A stretch of DNA of 44,070 nt from Propionibacterium sp. (lineage in GTDB: Bacteria > Actinomycetota > Actinomycetes > Propionibacteriales > Propionibacteriaceae): the NCBI GenBank assembly GCA_012517965.1, contig JAAYTZ010000132.1, positions 1 through 44,070 on the forward strand, read 5' to 3'. This document shows positions 26,708 to 34,366 of the stretch, piece by piece. The notes under the pieces are model-generated. The model did not search any database. It had not been told where the DNA came from and saw only the letters and a program-made list of their open reading frames with translations. The translations under genes and the position numbers were made by a program. The stretch's first letter is position 1. Each line of letters begins with the position of its first letter.

Positions 26708-28159
26708 ATGGCCGACGTCGTCGTGCTGGGTGCCGGAGTGGCCGGCCACACCGCCGCCCTGCACCTCAAACGACTGCTGGGGAAGGAACACACCGTCACG
26801 GTGGTGACACCGAACTCGCAGTGGAACTGGATCCCCTCGAACATCTGGGTGGGCGTCGGGGACATGCCGGCCGAGAAGGTGCTCTTCCCGCTGGCCGACG
26901 TGTACCGCAAGCAGAAGATCGAGTATCTCCAGGCCAAGGCGGTGGCGATCCACCCCGACGGCAGCGAGACCGACCCCCGGCCGTTCGTGGACATCGAGTA
27001 CACCGGGCAGGGTCGCGCCGGCGAGCCCGGTACGGTCCACTACGACTACCTCATCAACGCGACCGGCCCCAAGCTCCGATTCGAGGCCACCCCCGGCATG
27101 GGCCCCGGCGGCTACACCCACTCGGTGTGCACCGCCGACCACGCCACCCACGCCGCCCACGCGCTCGAGGCGAGCATCGCCAAGATGCGGGCGGGCGAGC
27201 GGCAGACGCTCGTCATCGGGATGGGGCACGGCACGTGCACCTGCCAGGGCGCCGCCTTCGAGTACGTCTTCAACGTCGACCACACGATCCGGCAGGCCGG
27301 CGTCCGGGACCTCGCGACGATCGTCTACCTGACCAACGAGGCCGCCCTCGGCGACTTCGGCGTCGGCGGGATGGTCTTCGACCAGGAGGGTTTCCAGACC
27401 ACCTCCGAGCTGTGGACCAAGTCGCTGTTCCGCGAGCGTGGCGTCCTGGCGATCGTCGGCGCCCACGTCGAGCGGGTGGAGGACGGCGTCATCCACTACG
27501 AGACGCTCGACGGCACGAAGCACAGCCTCGCCTTCGACTTCTCGATGCTCATCCCGCCGTTCGGCGGCGTGGGCCTGAAGGCGTACGCCCGGGACGGCGG
27601 CGACATCACGGACACGCTGTTCGCGCCGAGCGGCTTCATGAAGGTGGACGCCGACTACACCCCGAAGCCCTACGAGCAGTGGAAGGCGACCGACTGGCCG
27701 TCCACCTACGAGGTGCCCGGCTACCGCAACCTCTTCGCCGTCGGCATCGCCTTCGCCCCGCCGCACGCGATCTCCAAGCCGCTCAAGACCCCCAACGGCA
27801 CCGCGATCGCGCCGGCCCCGCCGCGGACGGGCATGCCCTCGGGCGTGACCGGCAAAGCGGCCGCCATCACCATCGCCCGCCGGATCAAGAATCCGGACGC
27901 CCCGGCCGAGCCCGCGTCGATGGCTCACATGGGTGCCGCGTGTGTGGCGTCGGCCGGGACCGGGCTCACCAAGGGTTCGGCGGCGGCGATGACCATGCTG
28001 CCGGTCGTGCCGGACTACGACCGTTACCCGACCGGCCGGGACGTCCGAGAGACGCGCGGCGAGCTCGGCCTGCACGGCCACTGGGTGAAGCTGATGCTGC
28101 ACTACCTGTTCCTCTACAAGGCCAAGGCCAAGTTCGGCTGGCCGCTGATCCCGGAGTGA
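26708..28159 (+). CDS. Sulfide:quinone oxidoreductase-like flavoprotein
   Basis: 483 residues from ATG 26708, chosen because GGAGG lies 5 bases upstream. The N-terminal FAD motif is VVVLGAGVAGHTAALHL. The three redox cysteines of SQR have plausible counterparts: C141 (HSVCTADHA), C179 (CQGAAFEY, with an extra Cys at 177) and C412 (GAACVASAG). C-terminal LMLHYLFLYKAKAKFGWPLIPE could be the amphipathic membrane-binding tail. Expected reaction: oxidise sulfide to a persulfide or polysulfide and reduce the quinone pool at the cytoplasmic membrane. A small companion and an AhpD-like protein follow. The family assignment is strong; true substrate could be another sulfur species. Confidence 0.85.
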   Translation: MADVVVLGAGVAGHTAALHLKRLLGKEHTVTVVTPNSQWNWIPSNIWVGVGDMPAEKVLFPLADVYRKQKIEYLQAKAVAIHPDGSETDPRPFVDIEYTGQGRAGEPGTVHYDYLINATGPKLRFEATPGMGPGGYTHSVCTADHATHAAHALEASIAKMRAGERQTLVIGMGHGTCTCQGAAFEYVFNVDHTIRQAGVRDLATIVYLTNEAALGDFGVGGMVFDQEGFQTTSELWTKSLFRERGVLAIVGAHVERVEDGVIHYETLDGTKHSLAFDFSMLIPPFGGVGLKAYARDGGDITDTLFAPSGFMKVDADYTPKPYEQWKATDWPSTYEVPGYRNLFAVGIAFAPPHAISKPLKTPNGTAIAPAPPRTGMPSGVTGKAAAITIARRIKNPDAPAEPASMAHMGAACVASAGTGLTKGSAAAMTMLPVVPDYDRYPTGRDVRETRGELGLHGHWVKLMLHYLFLYKAKAKFGWPLIPE

Positions 28160-28164
28160 CCGCC

Positions 28165-28344
28165 ATGACCGATCCCACCGCACCCACCGCCCAGCCGCTG
28201 CTGGACGTCAGCACCGCACCGTTGCCGACGCAGCGGACGCTCAAGATGCGCCGCAACATTCCCTTCCAACTCGTCCGCTTCGTGGCGTTCGACCTCCGGA
28301 TCATGCGGATGGTCCTCAAGGGCCACAAGGGGGACGCCCACTGA
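28165..28344 (+). CDS. 59-residue SQR-companion protein, unknown function
   Basis: Starts 5 bases after the SQR stop. The sequence runs from an acidic/Thr-rich start (MTDPTAPTAQPLLDVS) to a basic amphipathic C-terminal half (RRNIPFQLVRFVAFDLRIMRMVLKGHK). No cysteines and no signal peptide. Basic and hydrophobic residues suggest binding to the membrane face or to SQR itself. I do not recognise a named family; tight linkage to SQR and high content of charged residues with full coding bias make it likely to be real. Confidence 0.65.
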   Translation: MTDPTAPTAQPLLDVSTAPLPTQRTLKMRRNIPFQLVRFVAFDLRIMRMVLKGHKGDAH

Positions 28345-28421
28345 CGCGGCCGATCGTGGTGGTCGACGCGCGACATCCGGCCTACGGTTGACCCGACACC
28401 GGCCCACCGGAAGGAACCCCC

Positions 28422-28778
28422 ATGTCGTACGGAAAGCAGGTCCTCGCCGACCTCCGCGAGCCCGCCCGCGAGCTCCGCTCCCGAATCCCCGCCGTGTACG
28501 AGGGCTACTCGGCCACGCACAAGGCGGCCCTGGGAGCCGGTGACCTGGACACCAAGACGAAGGAACTCATCGCGCTCGCGATCGCCGTCTCGACGCGCTG
28601 CGACGGGTGCATCGCCTCGCACGCCCGCGGCGCGGCCAAGGCCGGGGCCACCGCCCAGGAGGTCGCCGAGGCGCTCGGCGTCGCGATCCTGATGGTCGGC
28701 GGGCCCGCGACGGTGTACGGGCCGCGGGCGCTGGACGCCTTCCTCGAGTTCGCGGCCCCCGACGAGAGCGCCCGCTGA
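28422..28778 (+). CDS. AhpD-like / carboxymuconolactone decarboxylase family protein
   Basis: 118 residues; ATG 28422 follows GGAAGGA. Central motif TRCDGCIASHARGAAKAGATAQEVAEAL is the CxxCxxxH signature of the AhpD-like CMD family, so a thiol peroxidase or disulfide reductase role is more likely than decarboxylation. Next to SQR, it may handle persulfide or peroxide, but that is inference. The 77-base gap before it may carry its own promoter (TACGGT at 28383-28388 fits TANNNT). Confidence 0.85.
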   Translation: MSYGKQVLADLREPARELRSRIPAVYEGYSATHKAALGAGDLDTKTKELIALAIAVSTRCDGCIASHARGAAKAGATAQEVAEALGVAILMVGGPATVYGPRALDAFLEFAAPDESAR

Positions 28779-28804
28779 CCCACGGGACCCGCAGCAGGGC
28801 CGGT

Positions 28805-28810
28805 TAGGCT
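28805..28810 (+). promoter_or_regulatory. Candidate -10 for leaderless zinc-finger/M50 gene
   Basis: TAGGCT, 6 bases before GTG 28817. Confidence 0.5.
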
Positions 28811-28816
28811 GCGAGC

Positions 28817-29791
28817 GTGAACTGCACGTTCCATCCCGACCGGCCCACCCTGCTGCGCTGCACCCGCTGCGGGCGGCCGGCCTGCCCGGACTGCCTCCGC
28901 GACGCCCCCGTCGGCGCCCACTGCGTGGCGTGCCTGCGCGGCGTCCCGGTGGACCGACCCATCGACCCCGCCTCCGCCCGCCGCCTCGCCGGCGGGGCCG
29001 GCCGCCCCATGCCCGGGGCAGCGCACCGGCGTCCGGGCCCATTCTTCTACGCCCTGCTGGCCGCTTTCGCGGCGTCCTGTGTCGCCGGCTACCTGCTGCC
29101 GCTGGCCGCCGCCGACCTGCGCCAGCCGCCCATCGCGGCCAAGGCGGTGGCGCTGGCGATCGTGATCCTGGGCACGCTGCTGGCGGTGACCCTGCACGAG
29201 TGGGCGCATGCGTTCGTCGCCTACCGCGGCGGCGACACGTCGGTGGCCGCCAAGGGCTACCTGACGCTGGATTTCCGGCGCTACTCCGATCCGCTGCTGT
29301 CGATCGGCCTGCCGGTGCTGTTCCTGCTGCTCGGCGCCCTCCCCCTGCCCGGCGGGGCCGTCTGGATCAACCACGGCGCGCTGCGGTCGAAGTGGTGGCG
29401 CACCGGCATGTCCCTGGCCGGGTCGTCGATGAACGTCGCCGTCGGGGTGCTCGCGGCCCTCATGGTCGGCAGCGGGGCGCTGGGGTCGGGGCACCCGATC
29501 CTGACCGGCTCGTTGGCCTACCTGGCTCTCATCATGTTCGGCGTCGCGATCCTCAACCTGTTGCCCATCCCCGGGCTCGACGGCTACGCCGCCCTGGAGC
29601 CGCACCTGCCGCGCGGCGTCCGGCGCACCATGGACGCCGTCCGGCCCTTCGGGCTGTGGATCATCCTGGCGCTGATGCTGTTCGGGTACTTCGGGTTCAT
29701 CTGGGACGCCGCCTCCGCGCTCACGGACGCCCTCGGCGTCGACCGCCGCTGGATCGGGGTCGGCGCCGTTCTCGCCAGCCTCCGGGGCTGA
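28817..29791 (+). CDS. B-box-type zinc finger fused to M50 (site-2-type) membrane metalloprotease
   Basis: 324 residues. Residues 1-40 hold C3, H6, C15, C18, C23, C26, H35, C36 and C39, a B-box-like double zinc site more often seen at the start of actinobacterial rhomboid proteases. After a linker, about five hydrophobic segments carry HEWAH (127-131, catalytic HExxH) and NLLPIPGLDG (N247, P250, D255, second zinc ligand motif), the site-2 protease core. It should cleave substrates within the membrane. No PDZ domain is present. The zinc finger may recruit or sense; the pairing with M50 instead of rhomboid is unusual. Confidence 0.85.
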   Translation: MNCTFHPDRPTLLRCTRCGRPACPDCLRDAPVGAHCVACLRGVPVDRPIDPASARRLAGGAGRPMPGAAHRRPGPFFYALLAAFAASCVAGYLLPLAAADLRQPPIAAKAVALAIVILGTLLAVTLHEWAHAFVAYRGGDTSVAAKGYLTLDFRRYSDPLLSIGLPVLFLLLGALPLPGGAVWINHGALRSKWWRTGMSLAGSSMNVAVGVLAALMVGSGALGSGHPILTGSLAYLALIMFGVAILNLLPIPGLDGYAALEPHLPRGVRRTMDAVRPFGLWIILALMLFGYFGFIWDAASALTDALGVDRRWIGVGAVLASLRG

Positions 29792-29826
29792 CGGGCGCCG
29801 GCACCTCGCTCGGCCGGGCAAGCACC

Positions 29827-29861
29827 GGGGTCCCCTTGCCCGCTGCGGACAAGGGGACCCC
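29827..29861. terminator. Hairpin between the M50 gene and the repeat protein gene
   Basis: 12-bp perfect stem (29827-29838 with 29850-29861) and an 11-base loop. It lies between two convergent stops, 36 bases beyond one and 22 bases beyond the other. No clear T-run. Confidence 0.6.
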
Positions 29862-29882
29862 TGGCTCGGCCGGCGGTACCTC

Positions 29883-30305
29883 CTAGCTCTGGGCGGCGTC
29901 GCAGGTGCCGTCCTGCACCCGGTCCTGAGCGCGGTTCTGGGCGCGGTCCTGCGTGCCGTCGCAGGTGGCGTCGCAGGTGCCGTCCTGAACTCGGTCCTGC
30001 ACCCGGTTCTGGGCGCGATCCTGCGTGCCGTCGCAGGTGGAGTCGCAGGTGCCGTCCTGCACCCGGTTCTGCACCCGGTTCTGGACGCCGCTCCCGGTGC
30101 CGTCCTGGGCCCGGTTCTGGACGCCGTTCTGCGCGCGGTTCTCGGCGCCGTACCCGGAGCCGTTCCGCGCCTGGGTCTGGGCCAGGGCCTGCTGGGTCTG
30201 CTGGGCCGTGGTGTCGGCACTGGCGACCGTGGCGGCGCCGAAGGCGCCGGTGACGACGAGCGCGGCGCTCGCGAGGCCGAGGGCCAACTTCTTGGTGTTG
30301 AACAT
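29883..30305 (-). CDS. Secreted small protein with VQDGTCD repeats
   Basis: 140 residues from ATG 30305, with GAAGGAG 5 bases upstream. Residues 1-32 are a signal peptide (MFNTKKLALGLASAALVVTG...ASA). The mature part is Gln/Asn/Arg/Asp-rich, opening with (V/A)QNR units and then 24-residue repeats (82-105 and 106-129, then a partial at 130-136) of the form VQDGTCDxTCDGTQDRAQNR. Cys at 87, 91, 111, 115 and 135 occur only in the repeats. No enzymatic motif. The extreme repetition and paired CxxxC suggest a metal-binding or disulfide-linked surface polymer; this is inference. I do not recognise a family. Confidence 0.75.
   Translation of the reverse strand: MFNTKKLALGLASAALVVTGAFGAATVASADTTAQQTQQALAQTQARNGSGYGAENRAQNGVQNRAQDGTGSGVQNRVQNRVQDGTCDSTCDGTQDRAQNRVQDRVQDGTCDATCDGTQDRAQNRAQDRVQDGTCDAAQS
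29898..30062 (-). repeat. 72-base tandem repeat in the secreted repeat-protein gene
   Basis: Copies at 30062-29991 and 29990-29919 plus a partial copy at 29918-29898, each full copy encoding 24 residues beginning VQDGTCD. Copy number could vary by slippage. Confidence 0.8.
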
Positions 30306-30318
30306 GTCCACTCCTTCG

Positions 30319-30342
30319 GTGGTGTCGGTTGGTTGACACCAC
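30319..30342 (-). promoter_or_regulatory. Inverted repeat in the leader of the repeat protein
   Basis: GTGGTGTC-N8-GACACCAC (30319-30326 with 30335-30342), 13 bases upstream of ATG 30305 and overlapping nothing coding. It could be an operator or an RNA hairpin just ahead of the ribosome binding site. Confidence 0.4.
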
Positions 30343-30404
30343 TGTCCCCGCCGCGTGTGTGGCTCCCAGGGGCGCCGGCGTGAAGCTTCGTTGACGCCCG
30401 GCTG

Positions 30405-31205
30405 TCAGGACCCTGTGCCGGGGCCCGCCTCCGGCACCCGGGCGGCGGCCGCGGCGACGGCGTCCCAGACCTCGGGGGACCGAGCGGCCACGATCTTGTG
30501 CGGATTGGCGCTGGTCGAGGTGTAGGGCTCCCCGTCCGCGAAGGCGACCCGGCCGCCCAACTCCCCCAGCAGCAGGATGCCCGGCCAGTGGTCCCAGGGG
30601 TGTTTGCCGTTGTGGATCAGGTAGTCCCGTTCCCCGAGCGCGATCAGCGGATAGTCGGCGGTGCAGCTTCCGGTCATGGGCCACGGCACGGCCAGCCCCG
30701 GCCCGCGTAGTCCGGCGAGCTCCGGCGTCACCCCGCCCACGAGCTCCGGACGCCGCGGGTGCGGCCGGGCCAGCGGCCGGCCGTCGACGCGGACGCCCCC
30801 GCCGCGGGTCGCCTGGAACATGCGCCGCCGCATCGCCTGCCAGATCCAGCTGCGCACGGGCACCCCGCGGTGCAGTTCGACCACCAGGCAGCCGAAGTCG
30901 GGGTTCCCGGCGACGAAGTTCCCGGTGCCGTCGACCGGATCGACCAGCCAGACCCGCTCGCCGGTGTCGATCAGGCGCACCAGGCCGGGGTCGGCCGCGA
31001 CGGCCTCCTCTCCGATCACGACGGCGTCCGGATCGGCCGCCCGGAGCGCCGCCGCCAACTCGGCCTCGGCCTCGGCGTCGGCGACGGTGACCGGGTCGCC
31101 GGGGGACTTCTCGGCGACCTCGCCGGGGGCCAACCGCCCGAACCGCGGCACGACGACGCGGTCGGCCACGGTCACGATGAGGTCGCAGACCCGTTCCGTC
31201 AGCAT
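30405..31205 (-). CDS. Inositol monophosphatase
   Basis: 266 residues. Metal-binding motifs: EKSPGDPVTVADAEAE, GEEAV, DPVDGTGNF (the family signature DPxDGTxNF) and C-terminal HPWDHWPGILLLGELGG. It hydrolyses inositol-1(3)-phosphate to myo-inositol in the cytoplasm. The gene is divergent from ino1, whose product is its substrate, across 104 bases. CAGACT ends 6 bases before ATG 31205 and may be the -10 of a leaderless message. Together the pair gives a complete de novo inositol route for phosphatidylinositol and related lipids. Broader phosphatase activity is possible. Confidence 0.9.
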   Translation of the reverse strand: MLTERVCDLIVTVADRVVVPRFGRLAPGEVAEKSPGDPVTVADAEAEAELAAALRAADPDAVVIGEEAVAADPGLVRLIDTGERVWLVDPVDGTGNFVAGNPDFGCLVVELHRGVPVRSWIWQAMRRRMFQATRGGGVRVDGRPLARPHPRRPELVGGVTPELAGLRGPGLAVPWPMTGSCTADYPLIALGERDYLIHNGKHPWDHWPGILLLGELGGRVAFADGEPYTSTSANPHKIVAARSPEVWDAVAAAAARVPEAGPGTGS

Positions 31206-31211
31206 GCCCCG

Positions 31212-31242
31212 AGTCTGACACGGTTGTCGGAGGGCTTACCCT
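31212..31242. promoter_or_regulatory. Overlapping divergent promoters of the inositol pair
   Basis: Plus strand: CTGACA (31215-31220), 16-base spacer, TACCCT (31237-31242) for ino1. Minus strand: CAGACT (31217-31212), 6 bases before the IMPase ATG. The two share bases 31215-31217, so they could interfere or be co-regulated. Confidence 0.4.
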
Positions 31243-31309
31243 GGTGGATCATTGAAATTTCTACGGCTGGCCGGGAGGGTCCCGGCCACGGGCACCGGGC
31301 AGGAGAACC

Positions 31310-32407
31310 GTGAACCGCACCATCAAGCTCGCCGTCGTCGGCGTCGGCAACTGCGCCTCGTCGCTGATCCAGGGCATCGAGTACTACGCGGACGCCCGCG
31401 ACGACGCGTTCATCCCCGGGCTGATGCACGCCAACTTCGGCGGGTACCACCTCCGCGACATCGAGATCGTGGCCGCGTTCGACGTGAACGCCAACAAGGT
31501 CGGCAAGGACGTCGCGGAGGCCATCTACACCGCCCCGAACAACACGACGGTGTTCGCGCAGGTGCCGCCGACCGGCGTCCTCGTGCAGAAGGGCCCGCGC
31601 CTCGACGGGGTCAACAAGTACACCGCCGACCTGGTGCCGGTCGACGACGCGCAGGAGCCCGTCGACGTCGTGGCCGCACTGAAGGCGTCCGGCGCCGAGA
31701 TCGTGGTCAACTACCTGCCCGTCGGCTCCCAGGAGGCCACCGAGTTCTACGCGAACGCGGCGATCGCGGCCGGCTGCGGGTTCGTCAACTGCATCCCGGT
31801 GTTCATCGCCTCCGACGAGGCGTGGGCGCGGAAGTTCGCGGACGCCGGCCTGCCGGTCGTCGGCGACGACATCAAGGCGCAGGTCGGGGCGACGATCCTG
31901 CACCGGACGCTGACGAATCTCTTCCTCGACCGCGGCATGCAGATCAAGCACACCTACCAGCTCAACACCGGCGGCAACACCGACTTCCTCAACATGCTGG
32001 AGCGGGAGCGCCTCGCCGACAAGAAGACCTCCAAGACCGAGGCTGTCACGAGCATGATCGAGGCCCGGGGGCAGACGATCGACCCGAACGACATCCACGT
32101 GGGCCCGTCGGACTACGTGCCGTGGCAGCGCGACAACAAGGTCTGCTTCCTGCGCATCGAGTCCACCCACTTCGGCGACGTGCCGATGAACCTCGAGGTG
32201 CGGCTCTCGGTCGAGGACTCCCCCAACTCCGCCGGGGTGGCCATCGACTCGATCCGGTGCTGCAAGCTCGCCCTGGACGCCGGGCTGGCCGGCGCGATCG
32301 TCGAGCCGGCCGCCTACTTCAGCAAGCACCCGCCCCGCCAGATCGAGGACCGCGAGGCCCGCGAGCTGGTCGAGGCCTTCATCGCCCGCTACGGCCACCG
32401 CGACTGA
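31310..32407 (+). CDS. ino1: Inositol-3-phosphate synthase
   Basis: 365 residues from GTG 31310 with AGGAGAACC in front. NAD-binding VVGVGNCASSLIQGIEYY, DVNANKVGKDV, GDDIKAQVGATILHR and NTGGNTDFLNMLERERLADKKTSKTEA are classic archaeal/actinobacterial Ino1 blocks; SKTEAVTSMI leads into the active site. It converts glucose-6-phosphate to inositol-3-phosphate with internal NAD. The IMPase gene lies divergently upstream. The transcript ends in a very strong hairpin. The length is standard for the short bacterial form. Confidence 0.95.
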   Translation: MNRTIKLAVVGVGNCASSLIQGIEYYADARDDAFIPGLMHANFGGYHLRDIEIVAAFDVNANKVGKDVAEAIYTAPNNTTVFAQVPPTGVLVQKGPRLDGVNKYTADLVPVDDAQEPVDVVAALKASGAEIVVNYLPVGSQEATEFYANAAIAAGCGFVNCIPVFIASDEAWARKFADAGLPVVGDDIKAQVGATILHRTLTNLFLDRGMQIKHTYQLNTGGNTDFLNMLERERLADKKTSKTEAVTSMIEARGQTIDPNDIHVGPSDYVPWQRDNKVCFLRIESTHFGDVPMNLEVRLSVEDSPNSAGVAIDSIRCCKLALDAGLAGAIVEPAAYFSKHPPRQIEDREARELVEAFIARYGHRD

Positions 32408-32450
32408 CTGACCTCGCCCCGGACGCCCCCGCGCGGGCCCCTGGACGCGA

Positions 32451-32487
32451 ACCGCCCGCCCCGGCACCAGGTGCCGGGGCGGGCGGT
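32451..32487. terminator. Strong bidirectional hairpin after ino1
   Basis: 17-bp perfect stem (32451-32467 with 32471-32487) and a three-base loop, 44 bases after ino1 and 13 bases beyond the zinc-ribbon gene on the other strand. Likely shared terminator. Confidence 0.8.
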
Positions 32488-32500
32488 CGTCGGTCGGGGA

Positions 32501-32677
32501 TCAGCCGAACAGGCGGGAGAAGACGCCCTGCGGCCGGGCCGCGGCGATCTCCTCGGGGGTGTGGTTCTGGTCGCACCACTGGCCCTTCGGCACGCTGCTC
32601 TTGACCATGGCCACGTGCTGGCCGCAGCCGGCCCACGTCGTCTTGCCACACACCTTGCACTGAACGGGACGGCACAT
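32501..32677 (-). CDS. 58-residue zinc-ribbon-like protein
   Basis: Starts at ATG 32677, 7 bases after AGGAG; a longer frame would cross the promoter. It contains MCRPVQCKVCGKTTWAGCGQHV followed by GQWCDQNH, giving C2, C7, C10, C18 and C54 plus two His: enough to build one zinc site. This is a conserved actinobacterial small protein family with no known function that I recognise by its TTWAGCGQH motif. A CsoR-like palindrome sits in its promoter, so metal or sulfur-species control is plausible. Confidence 0.75.
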   Translation of the reverse strand: MCRPVQCKVCGKTTWAGCGQHVAMVKSSVPKGQWCDQNHTPEEIAAARPQGVFSRLFG

Positions 32678-32734
32678 ACTCGGTCTCCTGAGGTTTCTCG
32701 TCGATCGCCACTGAGTGGCGTTTCCAAGCATGAG

Positions 32735-32762
32735 CATATACCCCCTGGGGTATTCTTGTCAC
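32735..32762 (-). promoter_or_regulatory. Promoter of the zinc-ribbon gene with a CsoR-family-like operator in its spacer
   Basis: Minus strand -35 GTGACA (32762-32757), and -10 TATATG (32740-32735, 16-base spacer) or TATGCT (32738-32733, 18-base spacer). The palindrome ATACCCC-CT-GGGGTAT (32738-32753, plus strand) fills the spacer. AT-flanked C4/G4 palindromes of this kind are typical targets of CsoR/RcnR/CstR repressors. No such repressor gene is in the window. Confidence 0.6.
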
Positions 32763-32827
32763 GTCGGCGGGGACCGTCGGTTCGGCCCGGTGGCGCAACC
32801 GCCCCCTGCGCGCCAGAGTGGGCGCTC

Positions 32828-34366
32828 ATGGAGCACGTGCACGTGGGGCAGGGCCCCGTCGAACCCGCCGCCGTGGTGGCCGTCGCCCGCGCGGGGGCGC
32901 GCGTCGCGATCACCCCGGACGCCCTCGCCGCCGTCGCCGCGACGCGGCGCCACGTCGAGACCCTGGCCGCGTCGGATCGTCCGGTCTACGGGGTGTCGAC
33001 GGGCTTCGGCGCCCTGGCGACCCGGCACATCCCCACCGAGGACCGGGCGCTGCTGCAGCAGAGCCTGATCCGCTCCCACGCCGCCGGCTCGGGGCCCGAG
33101 GTCGAGCGGGAGGTCGTCCGCGCGATGATGCTGCTGCGGTTGTCCACCCTCGCCACGGGGCGCACGGGCGTCCGGCCCGTCGTCGTCGAGACCTACGCCG
33201 CGGCCCTCAACGCGGGCATCACGCCCGTCGTCCACGAGTACGGCTCGCTCGGCTGCTCCGGCGACCTGGCGCCGCTGGCCCACTGCGCGCTCGCGTTGGT
33301 GGGCGAGGGGGAGGTGACGGACGCCGCCGGCGTCCGCCTGCCCGCCGCCGCGGCCCTGGCCGCGGCCAGCATCGAGCCGCTCGTCCTGGCCGAGAAGGAG
33401 GGCCTGGCCCTCATCAACGGCACCGACGGCATGCTGGGCATGCTCGTGCTGGCGTGCCACGACTTCGGCCGGCTGCTCACCGCAGCCGACGTCGTGGCGT
33501 CGCTGTCGATCGAGGCCCTCCTGGGCAGCGACCGGGTGCTGGCCGCCGACCTCGTCGGCCTGCGACCCCAGCCGGGCCAGGCCGTGGCGGCGGCCAACAT
33601 GCGGGCCGTGCTCGCCGGCTCGCCGGTCGTCGCGTCCCACCGGGACGACCCGCACTGCCCGATCGTGCAGGACGCCTACTCGCTGCGCTGCGCCCCGCAG
33701 GTCGCCGGCGCCGGACGCGACACCCTCGACCACGCCCGCCGCGTCGCCGGCTGGGAGCTCGCCGCCGCCATCGACAACCCCGTGGTGACCGCGGACGGGC
33801 GCGTGGAGTCCAACGGGAACTTCCACGGCGCCCCCGTCGGCTACGCCCTGGACTTCCTCGCGATCGCCGCCGCCGACCTGGCGTCCATCGCGGAGCGGCG
33901 CACCGACCGGATGCTCGACGTCCGGCGGAGCAACGGGCTGCCGCCGTTCCTCGCCGCCGATCCGGGGGTGGACTCCGGGCACATGATCCTCCAGTACACC
34001 CAGGCCGGGATCGTCGCCGAGCTCAAGCGGCTGGCGGCGCCGGCGTCCGTCGACTCGATCCCGAGCTCGGCGCTGCAGGAGGACCACGTGTCGCTGGGCT
34101 GGCACGCCGGCCGCAAGCTGCGCCGCGCGCTGGACGGGCTCACGCGCGTCCTGGCGTGCGAGGCGCTGACGGCGGCCCGCGCCCTCGACCTGCGGGGCCT
34201 GGGGGCGGCGCCGGCGTCGGCCGCCGTCGTCGAGAGGATCCGGCGCGAGGTGGCCGGCCCGGGGCACGACCGGTTCCTGGCCCCCGAGATCGAGGCGGTC
34301 GTGCGACTGGTGGCCTCCGGGGACCTGGTCGCCGCCGCCGAGGAGGTCACCGGCCCGCTGGGGTGA
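32828..34366 (+). CDS. hutH: Histidine ammonia-lyase
   Basis: 512 residues. The MIO-forming loop is GSLGCSGDLAPLAH (C143-S144-G145; Ala is usual at the first position). YGVSTGFG carries the catalytic Tyr (Y54), followed by QxSLIRSHAAGSG, NGTDGMLGM and QDAYSLRCAPQV; all are standard HutH. It deaminates L-His to urocanate. No hutU, hutI or hutG lies in the window. No clear ribosome binding site precedes ATG 32828; CAGAGT 8 bases upstream is a poor -10. Its 3' end overlaps the convergent transporter gene by 20 bases. Confidence 0.93.
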   Translation: MEHVHVGQGPVEPAAVVAVARAGARVAITPDALAAVAATRRHVETLAASDRPVYGVSTGFGALATRHIPTEDRALLQQSLIRSHAAGSGPEVEREVVRAMMLLRLSTLATGRTGVRPVVVETYAAALNAGITPVVHEYGSLGCSGDLAPLAHCALALVGEGEVTDAAGVRLPAAAALAAASIEPLVLAEKEGLALINGTDGMLGMLVLACHDFGRLLTAADVVASLSIEALLGSDRVLAADLVGLRPQPGQAVAAANMRAVLAGSPVVASHRDDPHCPIVQDAYSLRCAPQVAGAGRDTLDHARRVAGWELAAAIDNPVVTADGRVESNGNFHGAPVGYALDFLAIAAADLASIAERRTDRMLDVRRSNGLPPFLAADPGVDSGHMILQYTQAGIVAELKRLAAPASVDSIPSSALQEDHVSLGWHAGRKLRRALDGLTRVLACEALTAARALDLRGLGAAPASAAVVERIRREVAGPGHDRFLAPEIEAVVRLVASGDLVAAAEEVTGPLG

